Positions 50,019 through 58,866 of a stretch of DNA of 64,000 nt are shown here, in pieces. The stretch lies in assembly GCF_024055715.1 (NCBI RefSeq), contig NZ_JAMXMV010000006.1, forward strand, positions 248,001 to 312,000, written 5' to 3'. The translations under genes and the position numbers were made by a program. The notes beneath the pieces are model-generated. The model saw only the letters and a program-made list of their open reading frames with translations. It ran no database searches and was not told the origin of the DNA. The DNA comes from Actinoallomurus soli (lineage in GTDB: Bacteria; Actinomycetota; Actinomycetes; Streptosporangiales; Streptosporangiaceae). Numbering within the stretch: the first letter of the stretch is position 1; every line of letters begins with the position of its first letter.

Positions 50019-50296
50019 CCCGGCCGTGCGGGCCCGTTCGCGCGGCGATCCGTACGGCGGAGGGCCGGGAAGCCGGTACGGCGGGGCGTCGACGGCCCCC
50101 ACGGCGAAGGCGGCCGGCACGGGGAGGCGCGTCCAGGAGCCCGCGACGGCCGGAGCCGCCCGAGGCGCCGCGTGTCACCGCGATCGAACCGGCCGGTGAC
50201 GGATCGGGGAACCGCCCGCGAAGAACGCCGCAATTCCTCGTGGCGAATCACGCGGGGCGCGTTGACCACCGCGCGAACGGCCGTGGCTGGAAACGG

Positions 50297-50773
50297 TCAG
50301 GAGCCCGGCACCCGATCGACGGCCTCCTGAATGGCGCGAAAGGTCGGGCACGGCCATCGCCACATGCACGCCCGGCATCGGCACATCGGATTTCCGACGT
50401 CACTGGTGATCCCGCCGGCGTCGCGCGGCTGGTGCAGATCGATGAGGCGCAGGGTCATTTCGCAGAAGGCGATGACGTCGTCGCGGGCCGAGGCGAGAAA
50501 GACGATGTCCTCGCGCGCGAGTCGCGCCTTCACGGGAACGTAGCCCTCGCGGTTGACCAGCCGGGACACGTACTGTGTCATGGACCGCCACGAACTGGAC
50601 TTCTCGGATCTGGTGCGGATCGTCTCCAGACGTTCACGGACACGGCGGTGTCCGAAATCGCCGGACATTCGGGTTGCCATCGCGCGTCGTGTCACCATCC
50701 CAGCTTCTCGCATGGCGACGCGCCGGTGGACGGATTCGCGGACATCGGCGGCGATATTTGAGAAGATCTCCAT
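50297..50773 (-). CDS. Helical protein with C-terminal Cys motif
   Basis: 158 residues if started at MEIFSNIAADVRESVHRRVA; the frame is open 31 codons more. Mostly Arg-rich helices (RVRERLETIRTRSEKSSSWR, DDVIAFCEMTLRLIDLHQP) ending in MCRCRACMWRWPCPTFRAIQ. The CRCRACxxxxPC tail resembles short zinc-binding tails of actinobacterial hypothetical proteins near regulators. No family named. It is divergent from the STAS antagonist gene. Confidence 0.5.
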   Translation of the reverse strand: MEIFSNIAADVRESVHRRVAMREAGMVTRRAMATRMSGDFGHRRVRERLETIRTRSEKSSSWRSMTQYVSRLVNREGYVPVKARLAREDIVFLASARDDVIAFCEMTLRLIDLHQPRDAGGITSDVGNPMCRCRACMWRWPCPTFRAIQEAVDRVPGS

Positions 50774-50920
50774 GTCGCTGCGCCGGAGCCAGAATTGACG
50801 GACATTTCCGTCGTAAGGGGCAGAAGTCGTGGGCTTCTTGGCAAAGCGCAGACCATGGCCCGGCAATGGGCGGGACCTAATCCCGCTCGGCTCTGGTTCA
50901 CCCGCTCGGAGGACGCTAGT

Positions 50921-51265
50921 GTGCGGCTCGTGGAGCTAAAGGTCTCGACCGCATCTCAGGGGGGTCACGCCGTCGTATCCGTCTACGGCGAGGTCGATCT
51001 CTATACGGCGCCCAGATTGCAAGCCGAGCTGGCCTCGCTCGTTCGCGACGGAGCCGGCCGGGTCGTGGTGGACCTGAGCGGGGTCGAGTTCTGTGACTCG
51101 ACCGGGATGAACGTCCTGCTCTCGGCCATGAAACGACTCCGTGAACACGGCGGAACACTGGAGCTGGCGTCGCCGCGTCCGGCGGTGCGCCGCATCCTTC
51201 AGGTCACGGGCCTCGACACGGTGTTCTCCGTGCACGATGCCCTACCGGCCCTGGAAGGCACCTGA
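50921..51265 (+). CDS. STAS-domain anti-sigma-factor antagonist
   Basis: 114 residues from a GTG with GGAGGA seven bases upstream; an open frame extends earlier without support. STAS core: GGHAVVSVYGEVDLYTAPRL, VVVDLSGVEFCDSTGMNVLL with the phosphorylated serine in DSTGM, and a typical C-terminal helix. Partner switching: dephosphorylated antagonist captures an anti-sigma kinase and frees a sigma factor. The SpoIIE-like kinase at 45.1 kb is a candidate partner (inference). The glycosyltransferase gene follows 20 bp later. Confidence 0.92.
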   Translation: MRLVELKVSTASQGGHAVVSVYGEVDLYTAPRLQAELASLVRDGAGRVVVDLSGVEFCDSTGMNVLLSAMKRLREHGGTLELASPRPAVRRILQVTGLDTVFSVHDALPALEGT

Positions 51266-51285
51266 CCGCCACTACCATCGCCATC

Positions 51286-52014
51286 ATGCAGGCGGACACG
51301 GCCGTCATCATCGCGGCCAAGGATGAGCAGGACCGGATCGCCGCGACGGTGGAGGCGGCGGCGTCGCTGCCCGGGGTGGACCTCGTCGTCGTCGTCGACG
51401 ACGGGTCCACCGACGCGACGGGACGGCTGGCCGAGGGCGCGGGCGCGAAGGTCGTACGGCACTCGCGCAACCGCGGCAAGGGGGCGGCGATGGAGACGGG
51501 CGCCGCCGCCGTCCGGTTGCTGGACGGCGACGTCCCGCGTCATCTGCTGTTCCTCGACGCGGACCTCGGCGACACCGCCCGGCTCGCGGGGCCGCTGATC
51601 GAGCCGGTCCGTGCGGGCACGGCCGCGATGACGATCGCCGCGTTCTCCGAGCGGGTGAAGCTCGGCGGCCACGGCTTCGTCGTCCGCCTGTCCCGTGACG
51701 GCATCCAGCGCCTGACCGGCTGGACGCCGACCCAGCCGCTGAACGGCCAGCGCTGCCTCACCCGGCAGGCGTTCGAGGCGGCCCTGCCGCTCGCCCCCGG
51801 CTTCGGGGTCGAGACGGGGCTCACCATCGACCTCCTGCGCCAGGGTTTCAAGGTGACCGAGGTCGAGGTCGCCCTGTCGCACCGCGCCACCGGCACCGAC
51901 TGGCGGGCGCAGCTGCATCGCGCCCGGCAGTTCCGCGACGTCGGACGGGCGCTCGCCGCCCGTGAACCCGCCGTGGCCCGGCAACTGGCCCGGCTCCGTC
52001 GTGACCCGCGCTGA
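51286..52014 (+). CDS. Family 2 glycosyltransferase
   Basis: 242 residues. GT-A fold with AVIIAAKDEQDRIAATVEAA, VVVVDDGSTDATGRL (first acidic pair) and LFLDADLGD (DxD). A later HRATGTDW segment matches polyprenyl-phosphate or glucosyl-transfer enzymes of the DPM/GpgS-like group. No membrane span, so cytoplasmic. It probably makes a polyprenol-linked or small sugar for the adjacent GT-C enzyme. Its end overlaps the next gene by 14 bases. Confidence 0.85.
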   Translation: MQADTAVIIAAKDEQDRIAATVEAAASLPGVDLVVVVDDGSTDATGRLAEGAGAKVVRHSRNRGKGAAMETGAAAVRLLDGDVPRHLLFLDADLGDTARLAGPLIEPVRAGTAAMTIAAFSERVKLGGHGFVVRLSRDGIQRLTGWTPTQPLNGQRCLTRQAFEAALPLAPGFGVETGLTIDLLRQGFKVTEVEVALSHRATGTDWRAQLHRARQFRDVGRALAAREPAVARQLARLRRDPR

Positions 52015-53668
52015 CCGACTGGGCTTCGCGGGGCTGTCCGCCGCGGCGCTCGGCCTGGGCTGCTTCCTGACCGTGGCACTGCTCGGACCGTCCGTGATGG
52101 AGCCCGTCCTGTCCGGCGGCGCCGGGCAGCCGCCGTACTCCCTCACGGCCCACCCTTCGGCGCACCTGGTCCTCGGGCTGACCGCGGCCGGTGTCGGGCT
52201 GTCGGCGCTCGGCCTCGGCCTGTGCCTCTTCGCGTCCCGGCGCGGCTGGTGGATCCGGCCGCGGATCCTGCTGATCGCCGGCGCCGTCGTGGCCGTCGCG
52301 TTCATGTTCATGCCGCCCATCGGCTCGGCGGACCACCTCAACTACGCGGCGTACGGCCGCATGGCGGTCACCGGCAACGACCCGTACGCCACGGCGCCGC
52401 GCGACCTGCCCGCCGACCCGGTCATCGGCGCGGTCCAGGACTGGCGGAACGCCCCCACCCTGTACGGCCCGATCGCGACGGCCCAGCAGAGCCTCGCCTC
52501 GCTGATCGGCGGAGACTCCGTACGGCTCACCGTCTTCGTGATGTCGGTGACCGAGGTGATGGCCTTCCTGGCCGTCGGGCTGCTGCTGGCGCACGCCGCC
52601 CGCGGCGACCGGGACCGCCGGCTGCGCGCGGCGCTGCTGTGGTCGGCCAACCCCCTCATCCTGTACGCCGTGGTCGCCGGGGCGCACAACGACGTCCTCG
52701 CGCTCGCGTTCGCGGTCGCCGGGCTCGTGGTGTTCGCGCTGCCCGACCCCCCGTGGGCGCGGCGGCCGGACGGCCGGACGCTCGGCCGCTGCGTCGCCGC
52801 CGGGATCCTCATCGGCGCCGGTGCCGCCGTGAAGCTCAACGTCGCGCTCGCCGGTGCCGGGCCGGGCTGGATCCTGCTGCGCGAGTGGTGGCAGGCCCGT
52901 GCCGCCGCCGGTTCCGCGCGACCGGCCGTACGGGCGGGCGCGGGCGCGGTGGCCGCCCGGCTGCCCGCGCCGCGCGGCGCGGCGCTCGTCCGGTCGCCCG
53001 CATCGCACGGGTCGGCGCTCGCCCGGCTGGTCGCGCTGCCCGGCGCGGCGCTCGTCGTCACCGGCCTGGCGTACCTCATCGCCGGGCCGCACGCGTTCGA
53101 CCAACTGCAGCGCGCCTCGAAGGCGGTGGCGCTGGCCACGCCCTGGCACCTGTTCGCCGGGACGGACGGCGGGCTCCTGCTGACGCTGCCGCGCTCGGCC
53201 GTCCAGAACTCGGCCATCGTCCTGACCGCCGTCCTGGCCGTCCTGCTCCTGCGCGCCGCGCCCCCGTCCCGGCTGCGGGACGTCCGCGTCGCAGCCGACC
53301 CGACCGGCGAGGACGCGCTGCGGATCACCGCGGTGCTGGCGATCGCCTGGCTGTTCGCCGCGCCGTACGCCCTGCCCTGGTACGACGGCCTCGGCTGGGC
53401 GACGCTGGCGCTCGTGCCGTGGTCGCGACTCGACGGGCTCCTCCTGGCCCGTACGAGCGTGCTGGCCCTGGCCTACCTGCCCGCCCGCGACCCACGGCTC
53501 GCCGGGCTCCCGCGCTCCCTCGACTGGCTGATCACCGACGTGCGCTCGCGGATCACCCCGTGCTTGCTGACGGCTCTTCTGATCGCTCTGGTCGTGGTGG
53601 CACTTCGTTCCCGGCGAGCTCCAGCGCCCGTACGCTCGCCGCGAGCGCCAGCGGAACCGCGACCGTGA
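52001..53668 (+). CDS. mptB: Polyprenol-phosphate-mannose-dependent alpha-1,6-mannosyltransferase-like GT-C (MptA/B type)
   Basis: 555 residues from a GTG inside the preceding gene. About thirteen membrane helices. MptB-type features: GSADHLNYAAYGRMAVTGND with PYATAPRDLPADPVIGAVQD (the acidic GT-C loop), NAPTLYGPIATAQQSLASLI, LLWSANPLILYAVVAGAHND, GAGAAVKLNVALAGAGPGWI, and FAAPYALPWYDGLGWATLAL. It would extend lipomannan-like envelope glycan using a polyprenol sugar donor outside the membrane. A Pro/Ala-rich loop interrupts the middle. Its 3' 116 bases are antisense to the convergent gene's 3' end. Symbol by similarity. Confidence 0.75.
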   Translation: MTRADRLGFAGLSAAALGLGCFLTVALLGPSVMEPVLSGGAGQPPYSLTAHPSAHLVLGLTAAGVGLSALGLGLCLFASRRGWWIRPRILLIAGAVVAVAFMFMPPIGSADHLNYAAYGRMAVTGNDPYATAPRDLPADPVIGAVQDWRNAPTLYGPIATAQQSLASLIGGDSVRLTVFVMSVTEVMAFLAVGLLLAHAARGDRDRRLRAALLWSANPLILYAVVAGAHNDVLALAFAVAGLVVFALPDPPWARRPDGRTLGRCVAAGILIGAGAAVKLNVALAGAGPGWILLREWWQARAAAGSARPAVRAGAGAVAARLPAPRGAALVRSPASHGSALARLVALPGAALVVTGLAYLIAGPHAFDQLQRASKAVALATPWHLFAGTDGGLLLTLPRSAVQNSAIVLTAVLAVLLLRAAPPSRLRDVRVAADPTGEDALRITAVLAIAWLFAAPYALPWYDGLGWATLALVPWSRLDGLLLARTSVLALAYLPARDPRLAGLPRSLDWLITDVRSRITPCLLTALLIALVVVALRSRRAPAPVRSPRAPAEPRP

Positions 53669-55847
53669 ACGCCATCGCGGGGATCGCCGTGCCGGAGTCG
53701 TTGACGAGCATGCCGACCACCGCGGTGACCAGCGCGGCGGTGAGCGTGGCCCGCAGGGCGGGAGCGCGCTCGTAGGCCATGTGCAGCGCGGCGGCGCGCC
53801 AGGCCAGCGGCCGCAGCAGGCCGAAGAACAGGAAGCCGATGCCGAGCACGACGATCGCCGACAGCTGCCAGTGGCTGAACGTGCCGATCATGCCGAGGAA
53901 CTTGCGCATCACGACCGTACCGGCGTCGCCGCTCGTCAGCTGGTCCCAGAACTCCCCGATGTGGGTCGGGTTCGCCCGCAGCGAGTCGAGGAACGAGACG
54001 CCCAGCACGAGCACGGCCCCGGCCGCGAGCACGGCGATGACCCGCGTGGGCCGGACCCCGCGTCCGGCGATCATGAATCCGAAGACCGTGAACCCGGGGA
54101 TCACCGCGATGATGCCGCCGAAGTCCGCTCCCCACATCGGCCCGCCGTCGATGACCAGCGCGACCACCCCGGCCACGACCACGATGGCGAGGGGGACGAC
54201 GCGCCGGTCGCCGCGCCGGGCGATGGCCAGGCCGGCCAGTGCGCCCGCCGCGATGATCAGCCCGGTGACCCACAGCGCGTAGGTCGTGTTGCCGAAGCCG
54301 TAGAACCGGCCGGCGACGACGGGGGTGTACCCGAGCATGCTGCAGTTCTGCAGGTGGTTCCCGGTCATCACGTCCAGGCTCAGGAACACCGCGGTCGCCC
54401 CGGCGACGATCGCGCCCGGCCCGGTCACGGACCGGCGCCACGGCCCGGCCAGCGCCGCGCCCGTGACCAGGACGGCGCCGACCAGGATCGCGGCCGCCAG
54501 CGTCAGCGCGGGATGCCCGCTGTGCCACCACGGGACGACGTTGGCCAGGAACGCCGCGACCGGCAGCGCCCCGGCGGCGAGCGCCAGCACCTTGGTCGCC
54601 GCGAGCCGCCGGTCGCTCTTGCGGCGCAGCGCCACCGTCGCGAAGGCGTACAGGGCGACCTGCACCACGATCAGGACGATGTAGAACGGCATGACGTACC
54701 GGCTGTAGATCCGCGCGTGGGTGTCGCGGTCCGCCATCGCGCGCACCACGCGGGACACCGACGCCGACTTCCGGCCGTCGAGGCGCCACGGCGAGCCCAC
54801 CGCGTCCTTCGGCTGGGCGACGCCGAGGGTGTGCAGGATCGTCGACGTCACGTCGGTGAGCGTGACCAGGCCGCCCGTGCGCGTGGAGTTCGCGGTCAGG
54901 TAGCGCGGGGCGTATCCCGGCCCGGCGGCCATGGCGACGTGCAGGCGCTCGCTGCCGGTGTTGTCCGACAGGCCGGCCAGCAGCACGGTCGTGCCGGCGG
55001 GTGCCGCCCGCAGGATCCGGCCGACCTGCGCGTCGGCGGCCGATGCCGCCGCCGCACGGACCTTCGGAGTGACCCGGACCGGGTGGCCGTTCACGTCGAC
55101 GCCGGCGTCGACGTAGGCGCGGACGACGTCGTCGACGTCGGCCACCGTGAGCGCGCAGCGCGACCACGCGTCGGCGGGCGTCTTGTCGGCCGACGGGTAG
55201 TACCCGTCGACGCGTCCGGCGCGGTCCGCCGCGCCGACCGCCGCGCCGGGACCGATCGCCGTCGTGCAGGCCCCGGCGCCGTGCACGGCGTCACCGAGGA
55301 GGCCCAGTTTCGACCCGTACTTGCTGTGGGCGTTGTCCTCGCGCATCCCGGCGAAGCCCGGGACGGACGTGCCGGTCGGCGCGGCCGGCAGGCCACAGCT
55401 GCCGTGGCGCAACTGGGAGCGCTGCCCGGCCGACAGGGTCAGCCAGCCGTCGATCGGGCAGGTGTGCCCGCCCACCGTCTTGACCGAGAGCATGCCGACG
55501 GCCGCCTGGCCCGTCAGCTTCCAGAGATTCGGGGTGCCGGTCCGGCGGATATCTGCCCAGCGCAGCCCGGGAACGCCGATGAGCAGCACCCGCCCACGGC
55601 TCTTCGCGGACCCGCCCGCGGCCGGCGGGGAGGCCGCCGAACCGGCGGAGGTGGTGGGCGTCGGCGTGGGACTCGCCGCCTCCGGTGTCGCCGTTCCCGG
55701 GCCGGCCGCGCCCGGTGTCGGCGACGCGTCGGTGGGCGCGGCGGTCGCCATGCCCGGCAGCAGACCCAGCGACGCGGCCGTGAACAGCACCACCACGGCG
55801 ATCACAGCGCCCAAATGGTGACGTTCCGCCTTTCGTGGCCGTGCCAC
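53553..55847 (-). CDS. Large membrane protein with N-terminal alkaline-phosphatase-like ectodomain
   Basis: 764 residues from a GTG six bases after CGGAG; the GTG two codons earlier abuts that site. A signal-like helix (AVIAVVVLFTAASLGLLPGM), a Thr/Pro/Ala linker, and an ectodomain of ~330 residues opening LLIGVPGLRWADIRRTGTPN LWKL-type, as in alkaline-phosphatase/phosphodiesterase folds, but with metal ligands not obvious (CPIDGWLTLSAGQ). About eleven helices follow (YVMPFYIVLIVVQVALYAFA onward), with FYGFGNTTYALWVTG and DGGPMWGADFGGIIA. It is conserved in actinobacteria beside GT-C genes; function unknown. It overlaps the mannosyltransferase 3' end. Confidence 0.72.
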   Translation of the reverse strand: MARPRKAERHHLGAVIAVVVLFTAASLGLLPGMATAAPTDASPTPGAAGPGTATPEAASPTPTPTTSAGSAASPPAAGGSAKSRGRVLLIGVPGLRWADIRRTGTPNLWKLTGQAAVGMLSVKTVGGHTCPIDGWLTLSAGQRSQLRHGSCGLPAAPTGTSVPGFAGMREDNAHSKYGSKLGLLGDAVHGAGACTTAIGPGAAVGAADRAGRVDGYYPSADKTPADAWSRCALTVADVDDVVRAYVDAGVDVNGHPVRVTPKVRAAAASAADAQVGRILRAAPAGTTVLLAGLSDNTGSERLHVAMAAGPGYAPRYLTANSTRTGGLVTLTDVTSTILHTLGVAQPKDAVGSPWRLDGRKSASVSRVVRAMADRDTHARIYSRYVMPFYIVLIVVQVALYAFATVALRRKSDRRLAATKVLALAAGALPVAAFLANVVPWWHSGHPALTLAAAILVGAVLVTGAALAGPWRRSVTGPGAIVAGATAVFLSLDVMTGNHLQNCSMLGYTPVVAGRFYGFGNTTYALWVTGLIIAAGALAGLAIARRGDRRVVPLAIVVVAGVVALVIDGGPMWGADFGGIIAVIPGFTVFGFMIAGRGVRPTRVIAVLAAGAVLVLGVSFLDSLRANPTHIGEFWDQLTSGDAGTVVMRKFLGMIGTFSHWQLSAIVVLGIGFLFFGLLRPLAWRAAALHMAYERAPALRATLTAALVTAVVGMLVNDSGTAIPAMAFTVAVPLALAASVRALELAGNEVPPRPERSEEPSASTG

Positions 55848-56044
55848 GATCACCTCCGGGAATCTTGGGACGCCCCCAGGCTAGTGCCGTGTCCACCATG
55901 CTCGCCGGTGTACTCCGCTTTGCCGATCTTCGCGTCCCGGTGGCCACGGCGGCGGCCCTTTCGTCACCGCGCGGTCCCTTTCCCGGCCGTTCACGGGCCC
56001 CGTACGGCACCGCAGCACTGCGCGCGGTGGGACAGGATGGACCC

Positions 56045-57295
56045 ATGGCTGAGCGAAGGACGAAACGCGAGATCGCGATGGTCGTCGCGGGGCTCGCGAT
56101 CGTCGTGGCCGCGGTGGGGCCGCTCGCGCTGCACTGGCTGACCAACGCGCCCGACCAGCGGATGGTCGACCTGGACGTCTACCGCTCCGGCGGGCAGGCC
56201 GTGCTGCGCGGCGCGCCGGTCTACGACTTCATGACCCAGCCGCCGCAGCTGCTGCCGTTCACCTATCCGCCGTTCGCCGTGCTGCTCGCGGTGCCGCTCG
56301 CCTTCCTCCCGTGGGCCGCCGCCCAGTGGGTGTGGGCCGGCCTCATCCTGCTCGCGTTGACGGTGACGGTCCGCTACGCCTTCCGCGGCCTGCTCCAGCG
56401 GTTCCCCGCGTGGGCGCCCGTCCTCACCGGGGTCCTCGTCGCGGTGTGCGCGTACCCGATGCCGCTACGGGACCAGTTCCGGTTCGGGCAGGTCGACGTC
56501 TTCCTCGTGGCGATGTGCGTGGCGGACTGCGCCGCGCCCCGTACGCGCTGGCCCCGCGGCCTGCTCGTCGGGCTCGCCACGGCGATCAAGCTGGTGCCGG
56601 GCGTCTTCGTCATCTACTTCCTCGTCACCGGCCGCCGGCGGGAGGCGGTCAACGCCATCGTCGGCGCCGCGGTCGCCACGCTCGGGACCTTCCTGGTCCT
56701 GCCGGCGGACTCGGCCGACTACTGGTTCGGCGCCCTGTTCGACAGCGAACGGCTCGGGTCCAACACCGCCACGACGAACCAGTCGATCCGGGGGATGCTG
56801 CTGCGGGCCTACCTGCCGAGCCCCGTCGTGGCCGCGCTGTGGCTCGCGTGCGCGGCGGTGATCGCCTACTTCGGCTTCCGCGCCGCGCGGCGTGCCGCGC
56901 AGGCGGGCGACGAGATCGGCGCCATCGCGATCACCGGGCTGGTGGCGGTGCTCGTCTCGCCGGTGTCCTGGATCCACCACCTCGCCTGGCTGGTCGTCGT
57001 CCTCGGCGCGCTGGCCGGAACCGGCCGCGACCGGAAGGGCCTCGCCCTCGCCGCCGGCGTGTGGCTGTTCTACGTCCTCACGATCCCGTGGTGGGGGATC
57101 GACCTGCTCGCCCACCACGTCGGCCCACGTCCGATCGGGCGGATCGTTCAGGACGCGTACGGCCTGGGGGCGGTCGTGCTCCTCTTCGTCTTCCACCGGC
57201 GGCGGCCGGCGAAGGGTGCTCCAGGGCCGGAATCCGAAAGTGATCGCGTGGATGCGTCGCGTGATGCGTCCCAGGTGGGTACGCTCAGTTCGTGA
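56045..57295 (+). CDS. DUF2029/GT87-family polyprenol-sugar mannosyltransferase
   Basis: 416 residues from ATG. About ten membrane helices. GT87 features: MVDLDVYRSGGQAVLRGAPV (acidic first loop), TYPPFAVLLAVPLAFLPWAA, FRFGQVDVFLVAMCV, GLATAIKLVPGVFVIYFLVT, NTATTNQSIRGMLLRAYLPS and SWIHHLAWLVVVLGALAG. The family includes mycobacterial PimE/AftC-type enzymes using decaprenyl-phosphate sugars outside the membrane. Stop overlaps the next start (GTGA). Confidence 0.88.
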   Translation: MAERRTKREIAMVVAGLAIVVAAVGPLALHWLTNAPDQRMVDLDVYRSGGQAVLRGAPVYDFMTQPPQLLPFTYPPFAVLLAVPLAFLPWAAAQWVWAGLILLALTVTVRYAFRGLLQRFPAWAPVLTGVLVAVCAYPMPLRDQFRFGQVDVFLVAMCVADCAAPRTRWPRGLLVGLATAIKLVPGVFVIYFLVTGRRREAVNAIVGAAVATLGTFLVLPADSADYWFGALFDSERLGSNTATTNQSIRGMLLRAYLPSPVVAALWLACAAVIAYFGFRAARRAAQAGDEIGAIAITGLVAVLVSPVSWIHHLAWLVVVLGALAGTGRDRKGLALAAGVWLFYVLTIPWWGIDLLAHHVGPRPIGRIVQDAYGLGAVVLLFVFHRRRPAKGAPGPESESDRVDASRDASQVGTLSS

Positions 57296-57747
57296 TCCTC
57301 GTCACGATCGCCCTGGCCGCCGTCGGCATCGGGCTCCTCGGTCTCTACGCCGGGCTGACCGCCCGGCGTCGCGCCGCACAGGCGGTCGAGGAGTGCATCG
57401 AGCTGGTGCGCCGTCGCCTGGAGACGAGCGCCGACGTCACCGACGGCCGGGCCATCCGCGATGTCGCGATCGTCCACTACGACGCGCTGCGCGAGGACGC
57501 GGGAGGCCTGTCCTTCTCCCTGGCCCTCCTCAACGCCGCGGGAGACGGCGTCGTGCTCACTTCGATCAACGGGCGCACCGAGACCCGCACCTATGCCAAG
57601 ATCGTGCACAGTGGCCGCAGCCTGCAGTTGCTTTCTCCAGAAGAGGACCAGGTCGTGCGCGCGGCCAGGCTCGGCCAAGGGCCGCAGATCCGGCTCGACG
57701 ACGGGCGCGACATCGGCGTGAACGGGAGATCCTCGACGTCCACGTGA
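57292..57747 (+). CDS. DUF4446 family protein
   Basis: 151 residues, start overlapping the GT87 stop. One N-terminal membrane span (VTIALAAVGIGLLGLYAGL), a helical linker, then the DUF4446 domain: IRDVAIVHYDALREDAGGL, SFSLALLNAAGDGVVLTSIN, GRTETRTYAKIVHSGRS, LSPEEDQVVRAAR. The family is widespread in Gram-positives near chromosome-partition or pheA genes, with no known activity. Confidence 0.9.
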   Translation: MILVTIALAAVGIGLLGLYAGLTARRRAAQAVEECIELVRRRLETSADVTDGRAIRDVAIVHYDALREDAGGLSFSLALLNAAGDGVVLTSINGRTETRTYAKIVHSGRSLQLLSPEEDQVVRAARLGQGPQIRLDDGRDIGVNGRSSTST

Positions 57748-57830
57748 CCGGCGAACGGTGCTTCCCAGCTGCGAACCGCCCGTAACCTGGGGTGACGCCG
57801 GATCTGTCCAGCAGCGGCAAAGGGGACTCC

Positions 57831-58805
57831 GTGACCGACGACAGCCCGCGAAACGTGGCCGCACCGGCCGACCGACCCGAGCTCTTCGCCTATTTCGGCC
57901 CTGAGGGCACCTTCACCGAGGCCGCCCTCCTCACCCTGCCCGAGGCGCGGCGGGGCAGCCGGGAGCCGTTCACCACCGTGCCGATGGCGCTGGACGCGGT
58001 CCGCCGCGGCGACGCGGACGCCGCGATGGTCCCCCTGGAGAACTCCGTCGAGGGCCCGGTGACCACGACCGTGGACGAGCTCGCCGACGGCGACGTGCTG
58101 CTCATCACCGGCGAGGTGCTCATCCCGGTGGAGTTCGCGCTGCTCGTACGGCCGGGCACCGCGCTGGAGGACATCAAGAACATCTGCACCCACCCGCACG
58201 CGCACGCGCAGTGCCGCCGCTGGCTGGCCCGTACGCTCCCGGACGCCCACGTGGCGACCGGGACGTCCACCGCCGGCGCCGCCATGGCCGTCGCCGACCC
58301 CACGTCGGGCTTCGACGCCGCGATCGCCGCGCCGATCGCGGGCGAGCGGTACGGCCTCGTGCCCGCCGCGGAGAGCATCGCCGACCGTCCGGGCGCGGTG
58401 ACCCGGTTCGTCCTCGTCCGGCGGCCCGGTCCGCCCGCGGCGCCGACCGGGTTCGACCGCACCTCGCTGATGGCGTACATCACCGACGACCACCCGGGTG
58501 CGCTGCTGGAGTTCCTCACCGAGTTCGCGGTCCGCGGCGTCAACCTGACCCTGATCCAGTCCCGGCCGACCGGAGGCGGCTTCGGGCGCTACCGCTTCTG
58601 GATCGACTGTGAGGGCCACGTGGCGGACGCGCGGGTCGGCGAGGCGCTCATGGGCCTGCGCCGCATCTGCTCCGACGTGCGGTTCCTCGGCAGCTACCCG
58701 CGCGCCGACCAGGGCCGCATCGAGATCCGGCGGGGCACCCACGACAGCGATTTCGCCGAGGCGTCCGCCTGGCTGCACGCCATCCGCTCCGGCCACGACC
58801 TCTGA
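57831..58805 (+). CDS. pheA: Prephenate dehydratase
   Basis: 324 residues from a GTG with AAGGGG six bases upstream. Catalytic domain about 18-200: FAYFGPEGTFTEAALL, DADAAMVPLENSVEGPVTTT, and THPHAHAQCRRWL; the TRF motif GAVTRFVLVRR includes the catalytic Thr. C-terminal ACT domain (about 225-310): YITDDHPGALLEFLTEFAVR, GVNLTLIQSRPTGGGFGRYR, which binds phenylalanine for feedback control. It makes phenylpyruvate in phenylalanine synthesis. A hairpin follows. Confidence 0.96.
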   Translation: MTDDSPRNVAAPADRPELFAYFGPEGTFTEAALLTLPEARRGSREPFTTVPMALDAVRRGDADAAMVPLENSVEGPVTTTVDELADGDVLLITGEVLIPVEFALLVRPGTALEDIKNICTHPHAHAQCRRWLARTLPDAHVATGTSTAGAAMAVADPTSGFDAAIAAPIAGERYGLVPAAESIADRPGAVTRFVLVRRPGPPAAPTGFDRTSLMAYITDDHPGALLEFLTEFAVRGVNLTLIQSRPTGGGFGRYRFWIDCEGHVADARVGEALMGLRRICSDVRFLGSYPRADQGRIEIRRGTHDSDFAEASAWLHAIRSGHDL

Positions 58806-58812
58806 CGCGATA

Positions 58813-58844
58813 CGGCGGCGGCTCCGGTCCCGGAGCCACCGCCG
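58813..58844. terminator. Hairpin between pheA and hisN
   Basis: CGGCGGCGGCTCCGG and CCGGAGCCACCGCCG pair over 14 of 15 positions (one G-T). It lies between the convergent pheA and hisN stops and can serve both. Confidence 0.8.
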
Positions 58845-58866
58845 ACGAGTCGATCGCAAGATCAAT

